Assembly (NCBI RefSeq): GCF_964199755.1 | Contig: NC_133903.1 | Location: 6,837,001-6,901,000 of the forward strand | DNA from: Larus michahellis | Taxonomy: Eukaryota; Chordata; Aves; Charadriiformes; Laridae | DNA length: 64,000 bases | Direction: 5' to 3' | Shown here: positions 61,466 to 64,000 of the stretch, one piece after another | Position numbering within the stretch: position 1 is the first letter of the stretch | Layout: every line of letters starts with the position of its first letter | Translations under genes and position numbers: made by a program | The notes under the pieces: generated by a model | Seen by the model: the letters and a program-made list of their open reading frames with translations, nothing else | The model's database searches: none | What the model was told of the DNA's origin: nothing

Positions 61466-61616
61466 TTTTTTTAACAAAACAAGTGGGTATTAAAAAAAAT
61501 AACCAAAACCAACCAGGATCATGCACACACTCCATCCACGGGTAAGAGAGTCAGTCAAGTCAGCTTATCCCTTTCAGTTCCACCTACGTAATTTCCTGGG
61601 CTTCGTCTCTGCCCTG

Positions 61617-63236
61617 CTAGAGCAGGTCCTTGATGTAGATATTCCTCCTGACGGCGTTGGAAAACCCTTCGTTAAACCGGAACCAGACGTCGCTCTTCCC
61701 CACAGCCTTTCCCATCTGGCTCTCGATCGACTCTTCCTTGGAGACCTGAGGGGCTGCGGGGGGGGCAGATCCATCTCAAAAACTTGCTGAAATTCTTCAC
61801 CTTAAAGTTAGAACCCGCGCCCAGGCTGCACGGGGGCCGGGGAGCTGCCAGGGGGGGCCGTTTGGATGGGGAGAGCTGATGCTCCCACATCCCAGATCCT
61901 GCAAACACTGGAGGTTCCCACAGCAGTGCTGTGCTCCGAGCTCGGTGTATTTGCTGGCCCTTTGGACGCTGCCAGAAGCCACCGACCAGCCTGCAGACAC
62001 CCCCCCTGCCTGCTGCATTGGGGGCAGTGCGCTCGATATCCCTTCCCCACCCCGTGGATGTCCCCCGACGACGCGCGGGGCTTAGGGACAGAGCCCTTCT
62101 TTGGGCACCTACATGGGCTCCAGGCACTGAAAATGTAGGGACTCCCTGGCAGCAGTCGCGGCCACCCCATCCCTCTGTCACCCACCCAGGGCTGAGGCCA
62201 CCACAGCCACCCCATGCCTATGTCACCCACCTGTGGCCGGGGCCACTTGTAGTCGCCCTGTCCCTTTGCCACCCACCCAGGGCTGGGGCCACTGCAGCCA
62301 CCCTGTCCCTCCGCCACCTGCCCCCTGCCACAGCCGCTCGCTGCCATCCCCTCCCTCTGCCACCTACCTGGGGCTGTGGCCACCCGCTGTCGCCGAAGCG
62401 GCCGCCCGAAGAAGTCGGTCTCAGGCTGCGAAAAGCAAAAAGCAGGAGGTGAGTGGGGCTCTGCCAGCGCCTGCATTTACGGCCCCGGCCCCCTTCAAGC
62501 AGTCAGCGCAGGAGGGAGCCGCCGAGCGGGAGCCGGATGCAAATCCTGCAGAAAGGGCCAGCGGCCTCGGGAAGATGCAAACAGCATTCAAAATCGGGTG
62601 GGAAAGACAAACTTTAAGGCTTATCGTGCTAAAAAAAGCAGGGTTTTATGGACAGTCAAGGTCTCAAAGCTGAGCCCGTGGAGAGGGGTGGTGGCAGGGG
62701 ACCTCCTCTTGCTCCTCTTGGCTGCTACTGGGATGCCCGGGGTGGAACCACCCTGGCTCACCCACTGATGTCCCCACAGCCCCCCCAACCTGTGTGTGTG
62801 CCTCCCCACCCCACGAGCAGCTCTCCCTCCGACCTCCCAGCTTCCACTAAGCCAAAATTCGGCTATTTGAGCCCAAACATCCACATCTCTTTCCTTCCCC
62901 ACCCCTGAAGGCTTTGCGGGGCGCGTCCGTAATTGCCACCCAGGTCTAACTCATCCCCATGCTACAAACCCAGCGAGGCATTTACGGGACGCGTGGTGCC
63001 GAACTAGCCTATTAAAAGAAACTGTACTAAAAATAAATAAATACCAATGGAGACAGGCAGTCTCCAGCAGCCAAGGTACACGCTGGTAGGAAATTAGGTA
63101 GAAATTGCAGGCCCCTCACCTTGTCCTCCACCGCCGCTCGCCGGACGATGTGCTCCAGGCGCTGCTGGTGGTTGAGGGGCACGGCCGGCCCCACGTCCGC
63201 TCGCTCCCCAGCCTCACCAAGGCCGTTCCCAGGCTC
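61617..63236 (-). CDS. CHTF18: Chromosome transmission fidelity factor 18, C-terminal exons only (partial; runs off the window)
   Basis: On the minus strand three exons join in frame: 63236-63120 (39 codons, phase 0), 62425-62368 (58 nt) and 61753-61617, which ends in TAG. The peptide contains LNHQQRLEHIVRRAAVEDK, then PETDFFGR, then VWFRFNEGFSNAVRR and the final YIKDLL. These match the conserved C-terminus of CHTF18, the subunit that replaces RFC1 in the CTF18-RFC clamp loader. CHTF18 loads or unloads PCNA, works with DSCC1 and CHTF8 through its C-terminal segment, and supports leading-strand synthesis and sister-chromatid cohesion in the nucleus. All donors (GTGAGG, GTAGGT) and acceptors (CCCCGCAG, TTCGCAG, CCCGCAG) are canonical. 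The AAA+ ATPase part lies beyond the right edge. Confidence 0.93.
61760..62360 (-). other. Last intron of CHTF18
   Basis: This GC-rich sequence lies between the last two recognised CHTF18 exons. It contains imperfect repeats of a CCACCCAGGGCTG / GGCCACTGCAGCCACCC theme at about 62,180-62,400, which produce long artefactual frames. No other feature is seen. Confidence 0.7.
62426..63119 (-). other. Penultimate intron of CHTF18
   Basis: Sequence between two recognised CHTF18 exons. It is GC-rich on the left and AT-rich at about 62,990-63,060. No repeat family or RNA gene is recognised. Confidence 0.7.
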
Positions 63237-63737
63237 CTGCGGGGAGAAGAGCCCTGAGTGAGGGCCTGGAGGTTTGAGCAGCCCCCTCTATTTGCTGCCA
63301 GGTTTGATTACAATATCCAAACGACCTGGTATGTACTTTTCCGTCCTTTCCTGTCCTGCAGCAGCACATGGGATTAGCCCTGGCAGCACTTCGGGCACAT
63401 CGTGTTTACAGTCCCTTTTTCCCTGGGACTTCACGGTTGGCACCGTGTAAACAAGAAGCCTTCAGAGATGTTTTTGCAGCATCTCTTTGCCTCATGCATC
63501 CCCCAAGAAAGCCCTTCTGCTGCAAGAAGGAGCGCTCTGGGATCAATTATCCCCGTGGCACCAGGGCAGCGCCAGCACCAGCTACACCTGAACCATTTCT
63601 CAGTCTTTTCTGCCCGTTTCCACCTTCTCCTCCTTTCTGTCAACTGCTCCACAGAGATTTCGTCAGTGGGCAGAGTAACTTTGCTCCTCCTGGGGGCTTT
63701 GGGACCTTTGGGAGGATCAAAGTGAAGCAGGGAGGGA

Positions 63738-63772
63738 ACATGCAGGCAAGAGGGCAGGCAAGAGGGCAGGTC
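63738..63772 (+). repeat. Short GCAAGAGGGCAG direct repeat
   Basis: Three tandem partial copies of AGGCAAGAGGGC lie in the sequence upstream (on the minus strand) of the first recognised CHTF18 exon. It is a minor simple repeat. Confidence 0.7.
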
Positions 63773-63861
63773 AGCTCCCCCATGGACACGCACAAATCGC
63801 AGCCAGCACATCTCATCACAACCCTCATTAAAGAGTTGAAGGGTTTAAAGCTTTAACTCAC

Positions 63862-63963
63862 AGCGAGCATTTCTTTCCAGAATTCCTGCAAAAAGATGAG
63901 CCCTTCAGGCTCGTCGCCCCAGCGCGGATGTGCTGCCCGAAGGCAGATGCGCAGGCAGCCGGC
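63862..63963 (-). CDS. Possible additional exon on the CHTF18 strand (uncertain)
   Basis: On the minus strand a frame ending FLQEFWKEMLA runs into a GTGAGT donor at 63,861 and ends at a codon boundary, which fits the phase-0 start of the CHTF18 exon at 63,236. The start is unclear. CTTTTTGCAG at 63,886 would give a 24-nt microexon, while CTGAGCCGCAG near 63,964 would give a 34-codon exon (including WGDEPEGLIFLQ). I do not recognise the peptide in CHTF18, where a charged REIE-EKMRR helix would be expected before this point. It may be a lineage-specific exon or chance. Confidence 0.25.
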
Positions 63964-64000
63964 TGCGGCTCAGGGGGGTTAATCCTGGATTTCCATTTGC

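Noticed and set aside
1-64000. tRNA, rRNA, CRISPR or bacterial-type operons
   Set aside because: No A/B-box tRNA pattern, rRNA core or spaced repeat array was seen; all evidence points to vertebrate nuclear DNA.

Overview
This window looks like a piece of a bird nuclear genome. It carries several CR1 retrotransposon fragments with the typical AACC / ATTCTGTGA-type 3' ends, a solo endogenous-retrovirus LTR of a kind common in birds, spliced genes with short introns, and GC-rich microchromosome-like sequence with minisatellites. The coding content is small: three multi-exon genes, all in the right-hand 26 kb. I assembled them exon by exon from splice sites, reading phase and protein similarity.

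Layout. (1) 1-38,100 is a non-coding stretch in which I find no credible exon. It holds CR1 fragments (8.6-8.85, 10.85-11.32, 14.54-14.77, 18.85-19.25 and 24.75-25.71 kb), simple repeats, and AT-rich unique blocks that could be conserved regulatory elements. (2) 38,130-52,700 is one plus-strand gene with a CpG-rich, YY1/ETS-containing promoter, a leader with three short uORFs, and 19 coding exons joining in frame into a 710-residue protein. The protein has two SUMO-interaction-like motifs at its N-terminus, a dense Cys/His cluster, and a long helical C-terminal part. I cannot give it a name. Its introns contain a solo LTR, a partial copy of one of its own exons, a PH-domain-like relic, and one GC-AG splice donor. 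(3) 52.7-59.5 kb is intergenic, with minisatellites, AT and GT microsatellites, a CR1 tail and possible enhancers. (4) 59,585-61,008 is GNG13, the G-protein gamma-13 subunit, 67 residues in two coding exons, with a 3 x 115-bp minisatellite in its intron. (5) 61,617-63,236 on the minus strand is the 3' end of CHTF18, the large subunit of the alternative clamp loader. It converges on GNG13 with nearly touching polyadenylation signals and runs off the right edge.

CHTF18 and GNG13 are tail-to-tail in human 16p13.3 as well, so this end of the window is conserved synteny. LMF1, which follows GNG13 on the human map, is not seen; the unnamed 710-residue gene is there instead, followed by the gene-free stretch. 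The genes do not form an evident pathway: one is a sensory or retinal G-protein subunit, one is a DNA replication/cohesion factor, and the third is an uncharacterised, probably nuclear, SUMO-linked zinc-binding protein.
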